From Rhodospirillaceae bacterium (lineage in GTDB: Bacteria; Pseudomonadota; Alphaproteobacteria; Dongiales; Dongiaceae), in assembly GCA_008012315.1 (NCBI GenBank), contig SSEL01000013.1, positions 109,175 through 173,174 on the forward strand: a stretch of DNA of 64,000 nucleotides, written 5' to 3'. A program made the position numbers and the translations under genes. Shown here in pieces: positions 18,204 to 27,012 of this stretch (the first letter of the stretch is position 1; each line of letters opens with the position of its first letter). The notes beneath the pieces are model-generated. The model was not told the origin of the DNA, did no database searches, and saw only the letters and a list, made by a program, of their open reading frames with translations.

Positions 18204-19517
18204 CTATTGCGCGGCTTTGGCCGAGGTTGCCGTGGCCAAAGCCTGTTTCAGGTCACCGAGGATGTCGTCGATATGCTCCAGCCCGACCGACAGGCGGACA
18301 TAGCCCTCGGTCACACCGGTCGCCGCCTGCTCCTCGGGCGTCAACTGGGAGTGGGTCGTGCTGGCCGGGTGGATCGCCAGGCTGCGGGCATCGCCGATAT
18401 TGGCCACGTGGTAAAAGAGCTGCAGCGCATCGATGAACCGGCGTCCGGCATCGCGGCCACCTTTCAATTCGAAGCCGAGCAGGCCGCCGAAACCGCCGGG
18501 CAGATAGGTCTTCGCCCGCCGCAGATCCTCACCCGATTGCAGGCCGGGATAGATCACCTTCGTGACCGCCGGATGGTCCTTCAGGAAATTGGCCACCGCC
18601 TCGGTGTTGCGGCAATGCTCCCGCATGCGCAAGGGCAGGGTTTCCAGGCCTTGCAGGAACATGAAGGCGTTGAAGGGACTCATGGCGTTGCCGAGATCGC
18701 GCAGCAAGGTGACACGCGCCTTGATGATATAGGCGACCGGCCCGATCGGCTTCACCGCTTCGGTCCAGACGGCGCCGTGATAGCTCGGATCCGGCTGGGT
18801 CAGGCCCGGGAAGCGCGCGGCATTGGCCTCCCAATCGAAATTGCCGCCATCGATGATGATGCCGCCGATCGATGTGCCATGGCCGCCGATATACTTGGTG
18901 GTCGAATAGACGACGATCGCGGCGCCATGATCCAACGGACGCGCGATGATCGGCGCCGAGGTATTGTCCATGATCAACGGAACGCCGAGTTTCCGGCCGA
19001 TCTCCGCTACCTCGCGGATGGGAAAAGCCGTCAGCTTCGGATTGGGCAGGGTTTCCGCATAATAGGCCCGGGTCTTGTCATCCGTGGCGCGAGCAAAGGC
19101 TTGCGGATCGGCCGGATCGACGAACCGCACCTCGATGCCCTGATCCTTGAGCGTGTTGGCAAAGAGGTTCCAGGTGCCGCCATAGAGATTGGTCGAACTC
19201 ACCACATTGTCACCGGTCCGGGCGATGTTTTGAAGCGACATCGCCGATGCCGCTTGGCCCGAACTGACCGCCAGGGCCGCCGCGCCGCCTTCCATCGCCG
19301 CCAGGCGTTTCTCCAGGACGTCCGTGGTCGGATTCATGATGCGGGTATAGATATTGCCGAACTGCTTCAGCGCGAAGAGATCGGCCGCATGCGCCGTGTC
19401 GTCGAACTGATAGGACGTCGTCTGATAAATCGGCACCGCCACGGCGTTGGTGGCGGTATCGCGTCGGTGGCCGGCATGCAGGACGATGGTTTCCGGATTC
19501 TTGCTATTGGCCGTCAT
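18204..19517 (-). CDS. metY: O-acetylhomoserine sulfhydrylase (aminocarboxypropyltransferase)
   Basis: PLP enzyme of the Cys/Met metabolism family, making homocysteine from O-acetylhomoserine and sulfide; 437 aa, the usual MetY length. It begins PETIVLHAGHRRDTATNAVA, has the substrate loop YTRIMNPTTDVLEKRLAA, and the PLP lysine in YSTTKYIGGHG (K208). The C-terminal ARSLAIHPASTTHSQL is family-diagnostic. A clear hairpin terminator follows. The 240-nt leader was checked for a SAM-II riboswitch and none was recognised. Single-gene transcript. Confidence 0.93.
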   Translation of the reverse strand: MTANSKNPETIVLHAGHRRDTATNAVAVPIYQTTSYQFDDTAHAADLFALKQFGNIYTRIMNPTTDVLEKRLAAMEGGAAALAVSSGQAASAMSLQNIARTGDNVVSSTNLYGGTWNLFANTLKDQGIEVRFVDPADPQAFARATDDKTRAYYAETLPNPKLTAFPIREVAEIGRKLGVPLIMDNTSAPIIARPLDHGAAIVVYSTTKYIGGHGTSIGGIIIDGGNFDWEANAARFPGLTQPDPSYHGAVWTEAVKPIGPVAYIIKARVTLLRDLGNAMSPFNAFMFLQGLETLPLRMREHCRNTEAVANFLKDHPAVTKVIYPGLQSGEDLRRAKTYLPGGFGGLLGFELKGGRDAGRRFIDALQLFYHVANIGDARSLAIHPASTTHSQLTPEEQAATGVTEGYVRLSVGLEHIDDILGDLKQALATATSAKAAQ

Positions 19518-19539
19518 GATCGATCTCCAGCGGTCTGTG

Positions 19540-19722
19540 ATGGATCAATCGGTGCCGGGCGTTGCCTGGCCTGTCAAGCTGGCAAAACTCGCAGCTTCCT
19601 TCATGCAGGGTCGCAAGAACCGGGACCCGGAGGAAAAACTCGTGGAGGTAAGGCTTGACGGAACAGGGCGGCTGGTCGAAAAGACCGTCGGCGATGCGTC
19701 ATGGCGTAACGTGGCGTACTGA
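19540..19722 (+). CDS. Possible small protein, unrecognised
   Basis: A 60-aa frame between metY and the hydrolase gene, ending ...KTVGDASWRNVAY. The last 35 residues (PEEKLVEVRLDGTGRLVEK) have a balanced, protein-like composition. However, there is no clear ribosome binding site before ATG 19540, and a shorter start at 19603 is possible. Third-position GC is only about two-thirds, lower than its neighbours. It would end 35 nt before the hydrolase start. No family recognised; it may be non-coding leader. Confidence 0.25.
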   Translation: MDQSVPGVAWPVKLAKLAASFMQGRKNRDPEEKLVEVRLDGTGRLVEKTVGDASWRNVAY

Positions 19723-19757
19723 GTCTGCTGCCATTTCCGCAACGGAGCCTGCCGATC

Positions 19758-20777
19758 TTGAGCGATACCATCCAAATTTCCGAGGCCGAGGGCCTTGGCA
19801 CCATCACGTTCAGCCGGCCCTTTGCGCTGAATGCCTTCGATCTGGAGATGATCCAGGCTTTGGATGCGCAGCTGCGGCGCTGGCGGCAGGATGACCGAAT
19901 TCAGGCCGTCATGCTCCGGGGAGACGGGTTCCGCTCTTTTTCCAGCGGCGCCGATCTGAAGATGATCCACCAGGCCGGAACCGCCGGCGATCAGGCAGCC
20001 CTGGCGGCGTTTCTGCGTGCCGAATATCGCCTGGTTCACCTGCTGGCGACCTATCCCAAGAAGACCATCACCCTGATCAACGGGATTGCAATGGGACTGG
20101 GCGCCAGCCTGGCCATGGCGGGGCGGATCCGCGTGGTGACGGATCTTTCTCTGTTTTCGTCGCCGGAATGCCGGATCGGCCTGATGCCGGATCTGGGCGC
20201 CGGGCTTTATTACAATCGTTGCCCTGGCAAAATCGGCTATTTCCTGGGGCTGAGCGGCATGGAAATCCGGGCCCCGGGCATGCTCTATGCCGGTTTCGGC
20301 ACGCATCTGGTGCCAGCCGAAAAGATCGATCTGCTGCGTGCCGACAATGCGGATGAACTGGCCATCCGGCCGCCGCAGGTCCCGTTGGCGGCAATTCAAC
20401 CGGAAATCGACCGCTGCTTCGGCCAGCGCTTCCTCGCCGAAGTCATGACCGTCTTGTCCTCCCGCTCGGAGCAGGGCTTCCGGGACATCCTTGGCCAGAT
20501 TGGGCGCGGCTCGCCTCTGGCGTTGCTGCTCACCTTCGCCCATTTGACGCGGGCCGCGGGCAAGCCGCTGGACGAAGTTTTGAAGACCGAATACCGCATC
20601 ACCCGCCGCCTGTTGCGCCAGCCTGAACCGCTGGAAGGCATCCGGGCCCAGCTCATCGACAAAGACGGCGCGCCGCGCTGGCAGGAGCGGGAAATCGGCA
20701 AGATTGCCACATCGACCATCGAAGAATACTTCGCGCCGCTTTCCGATGAACCAGAGCTGTATTTCGAGGAAAATTGA
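19758..20777 (+). CDS. 3-hydroxyisobutyryl-CoA hydrolase-like enoyl-CoA hydratase family protein
   Basis: Crotonase-fold enzyme, 339 aa. The length and motifs match 3-hydroxyisobutyryl-CoA hydrolase of valine breakdown more than a 260-aa enoyl-CoA hydratase. FSSGADLKMIHQAG is the oxyanion/CoA loop, and SPECRIGLMPDLGAGLYYNR contains the Glu and Asp expected for the hydrolase. GIRAQLIDKDGAPRW near the C-terminus is typical of that subgroup. The start is TTG 19758, with GGAG about 12 nt upstream; no ATG lies nearby. No other valine-pathway genes are adjacent. Confidence 0.78.
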   Translation: MSDTIQISEAEGLGTITFSRPFALNAFDLEMIQALDAQLRRWRQDDRIQAVMLRGDGFRSFSSGADLKMIHQAGTAGDQAALAAFLRAEYRLVHLLATYPKKTITLINGIAMGLGASLAMAGRIRVVTDLSLFSSPECRIGLMPDLGAGLYYNRCPGKIGYFLGLSGMEIRAPGMLYAGFGTHLVPAEKIDLLRADNADELAIRPPQVPLAAIQPEIDRCFGQRFLAEVMTVLSSRSEQGFRDILGQIGRGSPLALLLTFAHLTRAAGKPLDEVLKTEYRITRRLLRQPEPLEGIRAQLIDKDGAPRWQEREIGKIATSTIEEYFAPLSDEPELYFEEN

Positions 20778-20982
20778 TCTAAACTTCGAGCCGAATCCGC
20801 TAGTGCCCGGTTCGGGCTGGGTTTTCGAATCGGTTGAAGGTGGGTGAAATTAACCACTTTTTTACGGCAAAAGCCTAACGTAGCGGGCTGAATTGCGGGG
20901 GACGGTCGCGACTCGATGCGCGGCTGTAGAACGGGAAATTGGCCATGGGGGCCGGCCTCCTTTCAAGTCGGAGTATAATGGG

Positions 20983-21444
20983 GTGAAACAGGCTTATCTC
21001 GAGACGATCTCGCTAATTGAGCGACTGCATCGGGAATGCCTTGAAGTGATCAAGGCCGACCTGGATCGCCAGGGAATTCGCGACCTGAATAACGTTCAGG
21101 CCATGATCTTGTTCAATATCGGCAAGGACACCTTGTCGGTCGGCGAATTGACCAATCGGGGTTACTATCTCGGCTCCAATGTTTCCTATAATGTCAAGAA
21201 GATGGTCGAGAACGGTTATCTTCTACAGGAACGCTCGGCCCATGATCGCCGGGCAGTTCATGTGAAGCTTTCGGCCAAGGCGCTTGTCGTCTGCGATCGC
21301 ATGCATGACATGTATGACCGGCACCTGAAGGCGATGTCGAGCGAAGTTGCCAGCCAGAGCGACCTGGAACATGTGAACACAACCCTGCGCAAGCTGGAAC
21401 GGTTCTGGGGGCATGGTTTGAACTATGCCCTGCGCACGGCCTGA
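20983..21444 (+). CDS. MarR-family winged-helix regulator, LdtR-like
   Basis: DNA-binding protein of about 153 aa. IRDLNNVQAMILFNIGKDTL, then VGELTNRGYYLGSNVSYNVK and KMVENGYLLQERSAHDRRAV, form the winged helix-turn-helix and closely resemble the alphaproteobacterial LdtR group. The frame is open from TTG 20893, but GTG 20983 was chosen because GGAG lies 9 nt upstream and LdtR proteins begin just before the helix QAYLETISLIERLHRE. LdtR in Liberibacter/Sinorhizobium controls cell-wall and stress genes; the target here is unknown. A strong terminator follows. Confidence 0.8.
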   Translation: MKQAYLETISLIERLHRECLEVIKADLDRQGIRDLNNVQAMILFNIGKDTLSVGELTNRGYYLGSNVSYNVKKMVENGYLLQERSAHDRRAVHVKLSAKALVVCDRMHDMYDRHLKAMSSEVASQSDLEHVNTTLRKLERFWGHGLNYALRTA

Positions 21445-21482
21445 CCGCCGCATGGCCTGGTCGCTTTTGCGCAACGAATGAA

Positions 21483-21508
21483 AAAGGGCCGCTACGATGC
21501 GGCCCTTT
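21483..21508. terminator. Bidirectional terminator between MarR gene and enolase-superfamily gene
   Basis: Perfect 10-bp stem AAAGGGCCGC (21483-21492) and GCGGCCCTTT (21499-21508), 6-nt loop, A-rich before and T-rich at the end. It sits between convergent genes, so it can serve both. Confidence 0.8.
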
Positions 21509-21544
21509 CCACTTACCTTTTGTATTTTGCGTCGGCCCCGGCGC

Positions 21545-22654
21545 TTATTCGATCCGGGTCCTTTCCAGCATTTCTTCATCGAGCTCATAACCAAGCCCCG
21601 GCTTCTCGCTGAGCTGGATCCAGCCGTCGCTGCCGACCTTGAAGGGCTCCGCCATCATGAAATCGCGGCGCTCCAGGCCCCATTCGGGCGGGTCAAAGGG
21701 AAATTCCAGGAACAAGCCATCGGTCAGCCCGGCCGTCAGATGGGCATTGGCGACGACGCCCATGCCATTGGTCCAGGTATGGGGCGTGAAAGTGACATTG
21801 TGCTCCGCCGCCAGCATGGCGACCCGGCGCAGACCGGTGATGCCACCGACCAGGGCGGCATCGGGCTGCAGGATATCCAGGGCGCGGTTCTCGATCAGCA
21901 TGCGGAATTCGTAAAGCTCGCGGGTCATCTCGCCGCCGGCGATCCGCACATCGACCATCTGGCGCAATTCCGCCATGCCCTTGTGGTCGCCACGATGCAA
22001 TGGCTCTTCCATCCAATAGACGTCGAGCTCCTCAAGCTCCCGCGCCACCTGGACCGCGTCCTTCAGGGTCCAGGGGGTCGCCGTGTCCCAGGACATGCGC
22101 CAGCCCTGGTTGCAATCGACCATCAGCGTCAGCTTGTCGCCCACGGCCTTGCGGACGGCCTCCAGCGCCTTGATATCGTCCTTCCAGTCGCCGCGATGGA
22201 AGCGGACTTTCATGGCCTGGAAACCCTGCGCCAGGAAGCTTTGCGCCACCTCGGCCATTTCCGCCGGATTGCGCAAGGTGCCGGAAGAGGCATAGGCCCG
22301 GACCTTGCTGTTGAGCCCGCCGAGCAACCGCCAGACCGGCTGTCCGGTGATCTTGCCGGCGAGGTCCCACAAGGCGAGATCGAGCGGCCAGCAGCGGCCG
22401 TAGTGGAAATTGATATTGTTGATCACCCGGTAATGTCGCTCGATCGCCATCGGGTCCTGGCCGATGAAAAGATGCTCGTGCCCCTGGAAACCGACCATCA
22501 TGTCGCCCGAGGCGATTCCTACCGGTCCTTCATCGGTTTCGACCCGGGTTATAACCGCATCGAAATGCGTCCGCGGCCGCGTATCCCAGCTTGCCCGGAA
22601 CGGCGGATCCAACGGCAAGCGATGATGGCTGATCTCGATCTTAGTGATTTTCAT
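21545..22654 (-). CDS. Mandelate racemase/muconate lactonizing enzyme family protein (enolase superfamily)
   Basis: Enolase-superfamily enzyme, 369 aa. Acid/base and metal residues are in order: AMKVRFHR (K149, R151), MVDCNQGW (D180), WMEEPLH (E216), IAGGEMT (E242) and TPHTWTNG (H292). The KxR pair and terminal His resemble sugar-acid dehydratases and mandelate racemase rather than the dipeptide epimerases. The reaction is likely abstraction of a proton alpha to a carboxylate, with Mg2+. The substrate is unknown and no sugar-acid genes adjoin it. Single gene. Confidence 0.85.
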   Translation of the reverse strand: MKITKIEISHHRLPLDPPFRASWDTRPRTHFDAVITRVETDEGPVGIASGDMMVGFQGHEHLFIGQDPMAIERHYRVINNINFHYGRCWPLDLALWDLAGKITGQPVWRLLGGLNSKVRAYASSGTLRNPAEMAEVAQSFLAQGFQAMKVRFHRGDWKDDIKALEAVRKAVGDKLTLMVDCNQGWRMSWDTATPWTLKDAVQVARELEELDVYWMEEPLHRGDHKGMAELRQMVDVRIAGGEMTRELYEFRMLIENRALDILQPDAALVGGITGLRRVAMLAAEHNVTFTPHTWTNGMGVVANAHLTAGLTDGLFLEFPFDPPEWGLERRDFMMAEPFKVGSDGWIQLSEKPGLGYELDEEMLERTRIE

Positions 22655-22992
22655 CCTGATGCCCGGCTAACAGATGCAATATCCGGCCAGTACTGTGCCT
22701 GCCACCCACCGCCTTTTCCAAGCCGTTTTTCTCATTTTTCCATGAGTTAGGGTATTGGATGCTGCATGCGTCATGGTCTCAAAACGGAGAGAAAACGGCC
22801 ATTGAGCCCACTTCAATGCCTATCAGGCTGGGCAAGGCGAAAATAGAAGATCTTGTTAACGGTTCACGCATCTGACACCAGGTCAATTTGATGATGAACT
22901 TGACGACTCGCAATGTTGATATCCGTCTTGTTGACCTGACTGACCCGCCCCGCTAGAGATCGACACACATTACGATGTGAACAGCGGGCACC
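22655..22992. other. Intergenic region upstream of the glycan island
   Basis: 338 nt between divergent genes, with no supported gene. Base composition becomes more AT-rich towards the island (for example ACACATTACGATGTGAACAG before the start). A TTGACG at about 22909 and TTGACC at about 22940 are possible -35 boxes, but no matching -10 was convincing. Nothing else recognised. Confidence 0.4.
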
Positions 22993-24261
22993 ATGCTTGA
23001 CGTCTATTACAACATTCGCGGTGGTATCGACTTACTTACTGGCGGCATCGAAAGATCGGCCAGACGTCTAGCTGGCAGGATTGACTGGGCATTTTGGATG
23101 GCAGGGCGACCGACCATCCTGTGCCTGGATCGTGCCTTGTTCAGAAAAGACCTCACTGAGATGCGGCGCTGGACAGATCTCAATCTGGTGACGATCCGTG
23201 CCACCCAAGTTAAGAAATTCCAGAATGCCTGGGTCAAGCCGAAATGGCGTCGGCAAACCTTCTTGGCCCATGATCTGACGCAAGAGGCCCGCAGTCTCGC
23301 GCCGCTCCTGGAGCGTTTCGGCTGCGCGTTTCTGGCAGCCGCCTCCAATCACCATAAGATCGATGGCGTCATGGCGGCAAATACCGATTACTGGCAGGAT
23401 GAGGCCCTGAAGCTTGCCTGCCGGAAAATGGGTATTCCTTTTCTCGTCCTGTCACGCGAAAGCTATGGTATCGGGCGCGGCCGCGAATATGTCACGGATG
23501 TCTATCGCCGGGCAAAGTTCGACTTCATCGGCGCCGGTTGCGCCGTCGCATCACAACGCTGCGAAGAATTCCTCAACGCCTGCGGTTCGCTCAATGGGGC
23601 CTTGGTGCAGACGACCGGCTGGCCGCGCTACGATGCCTGGCTTGAACAGTCTTTAAAGCCTGCCGGCGAACGTAAATCGCTGACATTGATGTCCTATGCC
23701 GATCCTCAGGCCGTGCAATATGCCGCACAGAATTTCGCCGATGTATTTCGGGAGTTCGTGACGGTGGCCAGGAGCTATCACGCGCAACATCCAAAGGGGG
23801 ATTTGCAGTTCGTCGTTAAGCTGAAAAAGAAGCGCGACGAGGCTTGGCTTCTTGAGCTTGTTCCCGATTACGCATCGGCCGGACTTATCGTCAGCGCCGA
23901 CCTGCCATTGCCTGAACTCCTCGCCGATTCCCGTATCGTCATCGGCTATAACACATTGGCGGTTCTTGAAGCCTTGCTTGCGGAAACGGCTGTAGTGGTT
24001 CCTTGCTGGTCCGATTCAAAACGCGATCAGCATCGCAGCCTGATGCATTTCGAAAATCCCCTCGATCAGCAAGTCTGCTATTTCCCGCAATCGTCGACGG
24101 AACTGCATGAGCTGCTAAACCAAGCGATTGCTGGCATATTGGCGCCGAAGGGAACGCGCGAAAAACAGCTTGAGCGTTTTTCCCTGCATTCCAAGGTCGA
24201 TCCGGCGAAAAAAGCATCACACGAAGTCGAGCGTTTCATTCGCTCCTTGCTACGGCAGTAA
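22993..24261 (+). CDS. Surface-polysaccharide-synthesis-like protein, unassigned
   Basis: A 422-aa cytosolic protein with no clear family signature. The C-terminal half has the layout of GT-B-fold glycosyltransferase/surface-carbohydrate proteins: SLTLMSYADP, then LPELLADSRIVIGYNTLAVL and EALLAETAVVVPCWSD, which is the pattern of a nucleotide-sugar-type binding site with a Glu. Function is inferred only from this and from the adjoining cytidylyltransferases. Codon use and GC are lower than the surrounding housekeeping genes. It converges on the fusion gene with 13 nt between stops. Confidence 0.55.
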   Translation: MLDVYYNIRGGIDLLTGGIERSARRLAGRIDWAFWMAGRPTILCLDRALFRKDLTEMRRWTDLNLVTIRATQVKKFQNAWVKPKWRRQTFLAHDLTQEARSLAPLLERFGCAFLAAASNHHKIDGVMAANTDYWQDEALKLACRKMGIPFLVLSRESYGIGRGREYVTDVYRRAKFDFIGAGCAVASQRCEEFLNACGSLNGALVQTTGWPRYDAWLEQSLKPAGERKSLTLMSYADPQAVQYAAQNFADVFREFVTVARSYHAQHPKGDLQFVVKLKKKRDEAWLLELVPDYASAGLIVSADLPLPELLADSRIVIGYNTLAVLEALLAETAVVVPCWSDSKRDQHRSLMHFENPLDQQVCYFPQSSTELHELLNQAIAGILAPKGTREKQLERFSLHSKVDPAKKASHEVERFIRSLLRQ

Positions 24262-24274
24262 ACGACCGGATGTG

Positions 24275-25915
24275 TTAGTCGTGCCAGCGAGCCGGATCTA
24301 GCACCCATTCCGGAATCATTGGCCGGTCCTGAATGATCTGCTGCAATTGGTCGGCCGTCAGTTCGCCCTTGCCAAAGAATTGCAGGTTTTTCTGAAGCTG
24401 GTCGGCATTTTCCAATCCGACCACAAGGCCGTCGATCCAAGGCTGGCTTCTGACAAAAGCGATGCAAAGGTCAGCAATACTGTGTTGTCCCAGCGATTTC
24501 GCCGTTTCCGCCAACCAAGCAATACTGCCCTGCGGATCAAAGCCGCGATAACATGGCCAGTGCTTAACGTCCGTCTGAAGCAACGTCCCTTGCAGGAAGC
24601 AACTGCGCGCATGCACGATGATGTCCGATCGATCGGACAGGATGGCCGGTATATTTGCCTGATGCCATCGATAATCCAATATGTTGAAGGGAATCTGGAC
24701 ATATTCGACATCCGCATCGCGGATCAGCGTCAGCAGCTCGGCCGGATTTTGAACCGAGGCCCCGAGTTTCCCGATCACTCCCTGGTTTCGCAGATCAAGC
24801 AAGGCACGCCAGGCAGCATCTCGCCAGGCAAAACGATGTGAGGCTCGATGCAACAGCACAACCGGGAGAGCCTTGATGCGAAGTGATCGGCAAGATGCAT
24901 AAATGCTGGCTTGAACGGCAGCACGGACAGCCCATTCAGGCGCATCTGCCGGCACGAATGAAAGGGGGTCAAGCTTCGTGATGATGATGGCGCATTCAGC
25001 CCATTCGCCGGCCAAAGCATTTCCGATGCGGTCTTCACTCAACTCGTAGGCGCGAGCGGTATCGATATAAACGACGCCGCGCTGGATTGCTTCTCGCACC
25101 AAGCTGATCGCATCGTCCTGCTCCGGCAACGTTGTTCGGCGCAACGTTTCGTACGCCATGCCCAACTGGGCCGTTCCCAAAACGAAATTGGGCTTCGCAT
25201 TTCCCCCGATCGACCGACGCGTCACGATAGTAGGCGTGACGTCATGGTTCTGCTTCACACGATCCAGCAATTGTAGCCAACTGACCTGGACTGCATCGGT
25301 TTTGACAAATAATTCCTGGATGCGCTGATAGTCGCCAAAATTATCGATCGCGCAGCGCGTCTGCACCAAGGCAGGATCGATATGGGAATGCTGATACAGT
25401 GCCGATTTGCAATGACGCCAGAGCCAGGGCGTCACATGGATCGTCTCGTATGTCGTCAGTTGCGCCTTGGCTGCTTTGCGCAGCCCGCTCACGCGAAAAG
25501 CTTCGCCGAACACGCCATAAGGCAAGCCGCTTTCAGGCCATCTCGTCCCGAATATTTCGAGGGTCGGATTCTCATGCAGTCTCGCAGCCAGCAATTGCGC
25601 AAAATCCGCATCCGGAATGACATTGTTCGCCGTGAACCTGACCACGATCGCATCGTCATTCAAATCGGCGGTCGATTCCAGGTAACGAGCGAACACATTA
25701 TCCAGCGGCCCCCGAATGACATGCAGGCCCAAGGAGTAGATGAAATTTGCCAGTGCATCGTCGGTCGGGTCGTTGGAGGTCGCGACGATCACATCCGCCC
25801 CATTCCGTGCCGCCCGCTGAGCCGCGAGAGCGACAATGGGGGTGCCTTGGATCGGCAACATCGATTTGCCAGGAAGCCTGCTGGAAGAGGTCCTTGCCTG
25901 AATAATAATTCGCAT
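24275..25915 (-). CDS. Fusion of SpsF-like cytidylyltransferase and aldo/keto reductase
   Basis: 546 aa with two intact domains. Residues 1 to about 230 are a nucleotidyltransferase of the SpsF/spore-coat-polysaccharide type, starting IIIQARTSSSRLPGKSML (nucleotide-binding loop), with GPLDNVFARYLE and VRFTANNVIPD. Residues about 243-546 are an aldo/keto reductase, starting NFVLGTAQLGMAYE, with the complete tetrad D285 and Y290 (YIDTARAYE), K314 (IITKLD) and H356 (VVLLHRAS). No stop or frameshift lies between them. A role in making and activating a modified sugar is inference. It diverges from the Gfo/Idh gene. Confidence 0.85.
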   Translation of the reverse strand: MRIIIQARTSSSRLPGKSMLPIQGTPIVALAAQRAARNGADVIVATSNDPTDDALANFIYSLGLHVIRGPLDNVFARYLESTADLNDDAIVVRFTANNVIPDADFAQLLAARLHENPTLEIFGTRWPESGLPYGVFGEAFRVSGLRKAAKAQLTTYETIHVTPWLWRHCKSALYQHSHIDPALVQTRCAIDNFGDYQRIQELFVKTDAVQVSWLQLLDRVKQNHDVTPTIVTRRSIGGNAKPNFVLGTAQLGMAYETLRRTTLPEQDDAISLVREAIQRGVVYIDTARAYELSEDRIGNALAGEWAECAIIITKLDPLSFVPADAPEWAVRAAVQASIYASCRSLRIKALPVVLLHRASHRFAWRDAAWRALLDLRNQGVIGKLGASVQNPAELLTLIRDADVEYVQIPFNILDYRWHQANIPAILSDRSDIIVHARSCFLQGTLLQTDVKHWPCYRGFDPQGSIAWLAETAKSLGQHSIADLCIAFVRSQPWIDGLVVGLENADQLQKNLQFFGKGELTADQLQQIIQDRPMIPEWVLDPARWHD

Positions 25916-26096
25916 AATCCTGGTATTCGCCCCCTAATCCCAGACGATTAAAATTTTAGCGTTATGCGGGTTCTTGCTCGCCCATGATGTTTCGTAAGAT
26001 ACCAACGCACACTTTAGTTTAACAAAGCTTGTAGATATAGTGGATAAGCATCGGGCTCTGCTCACTCACAGCGTAAAAAGATTTGCGGGTTCGTAT

Positions 26097-26984
26097 ATGT
26101 TGAGACTCGGTATCATTGGCTCCAGCTCCGGCAATGGTCATCCTTACTCCTGGTCAGCGATCTTTAATGGCTACGAACCGGACATCATGGCCAGGTGCCC
26201 ATTCCCGGTTATTCCCCAATATCTCGCGCAGCAGAAATTCCCCGAGGACTGCCTGAAGAATGGCCAAGTAACCCATATCTGGACCCAAGATCCGGAGAAA
26301 TCCCGGCATATTGCCCAAGCTAGCCGGATCCCGCATGTCGTGGATAATATCTCGGATTTGATTGGCAAGGTAGATGGCATACTTCTCGCCCGTGACGATG
26401 CCGAGCAGCACGAAGAAATGGCGATTCCCTTCCTGCGTGCCGGCATGCCTGTCTATATCGACAAGCCCCTCGCTCTCGACCGGCTAACAGAAGGGCGGAT
26501 TTTCGCAGAGGAGCGCTTTCCCGGCCAGATCTATACTGGAACGCCATTGGCCCATGCGGCGGAACTTGTCCTTGATTCTGCGGCGCAGCAACGGTTGGGG
26601 GAAATTCGGCATGTTCATGCCGTAACCCCAAAATATTGGAATACCTATGCCGTCCACATCATTGAGCCGGCTCTCGGCTATCTTGAGCTCGATTCATCAC
26701 CCATTCAAAAAAATGTCATGAAAAGCGGCGAAACGGTCGTCCTGACAGCGCGATGGGAAATGGGAAAATCGGCAACCTTCATCGTGACGGGCTCGTTGCC
26801 GGCAAAAATCACGTTCGATATTTTCGGAACACATGGCCATGAGCAACGTGTATTTGCCGACAGCTTCAACGCTTTCAAGACCGGCCTGCAGCGTTTCTGC
26901 GCTGGCATTGAAAACCAGCAGCGCATGTTCAATTTGAAGCGCCAGTCATTGGTGACCGAATTGATCGAATGCGGTTCATACTAA
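26097..26984 (+). CDS. Gfo/Idh/MocA-family oxidoreductase
   Basis: NAD(P)-dependent sugar oxidoreductase family, 295 aa. LRLGIIGSSSGNGHPYSW is a Rossmann start with a less usual GSSSGNG nucleotide loop. DGILLARDD, GMPVYIDKPLA (the EKP-like motif, here DKP) and the later AVHIIEPALGY fit the family. The frame is open from GTG 26040; ATG 26097 was chosen because it places the N-terminus right at the first beta strand. The following SDR starts 28 nt later, so they are likely co-transcribed. Substrate unknown. Confidence 0.8.
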   Translation: MLRLGIIGSSSGNGHPYSWSAIFNGYEPDIMARCPFPVIPQYLAQQKFPEDCLKNGQVTHIWTQDPEKSRHIAQASRIPHVVDNISDLIGKVDGILLARDDAEQHEEMAIPFLRAGMPVYIDKPLALDRLTEGRIFAEERFPGQIYTGTPLAHAAELVLDSAAQQRLGEIRHVHAVTPKYWNTYAVHIIEPALGYLELDSSPIQKNVMKSGETVVLTARWEMGKSATFIVTGSLPAKITFDIFGTHGHEQRVFADSFNAFKTGLQRFCAGIENQQRMFNLKRQSLVTELIECGSY

Positions 26985-27012
26985 ACGGATAAAGGCGGGA
27001 ACGGCATTCACG

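Noticed and set aside
19518..19757. SAM-II riboswitch upstream of metY
   Set aside because: The leader was scanned for the conserved SAM-II core and pseudoknot strands; none seen.
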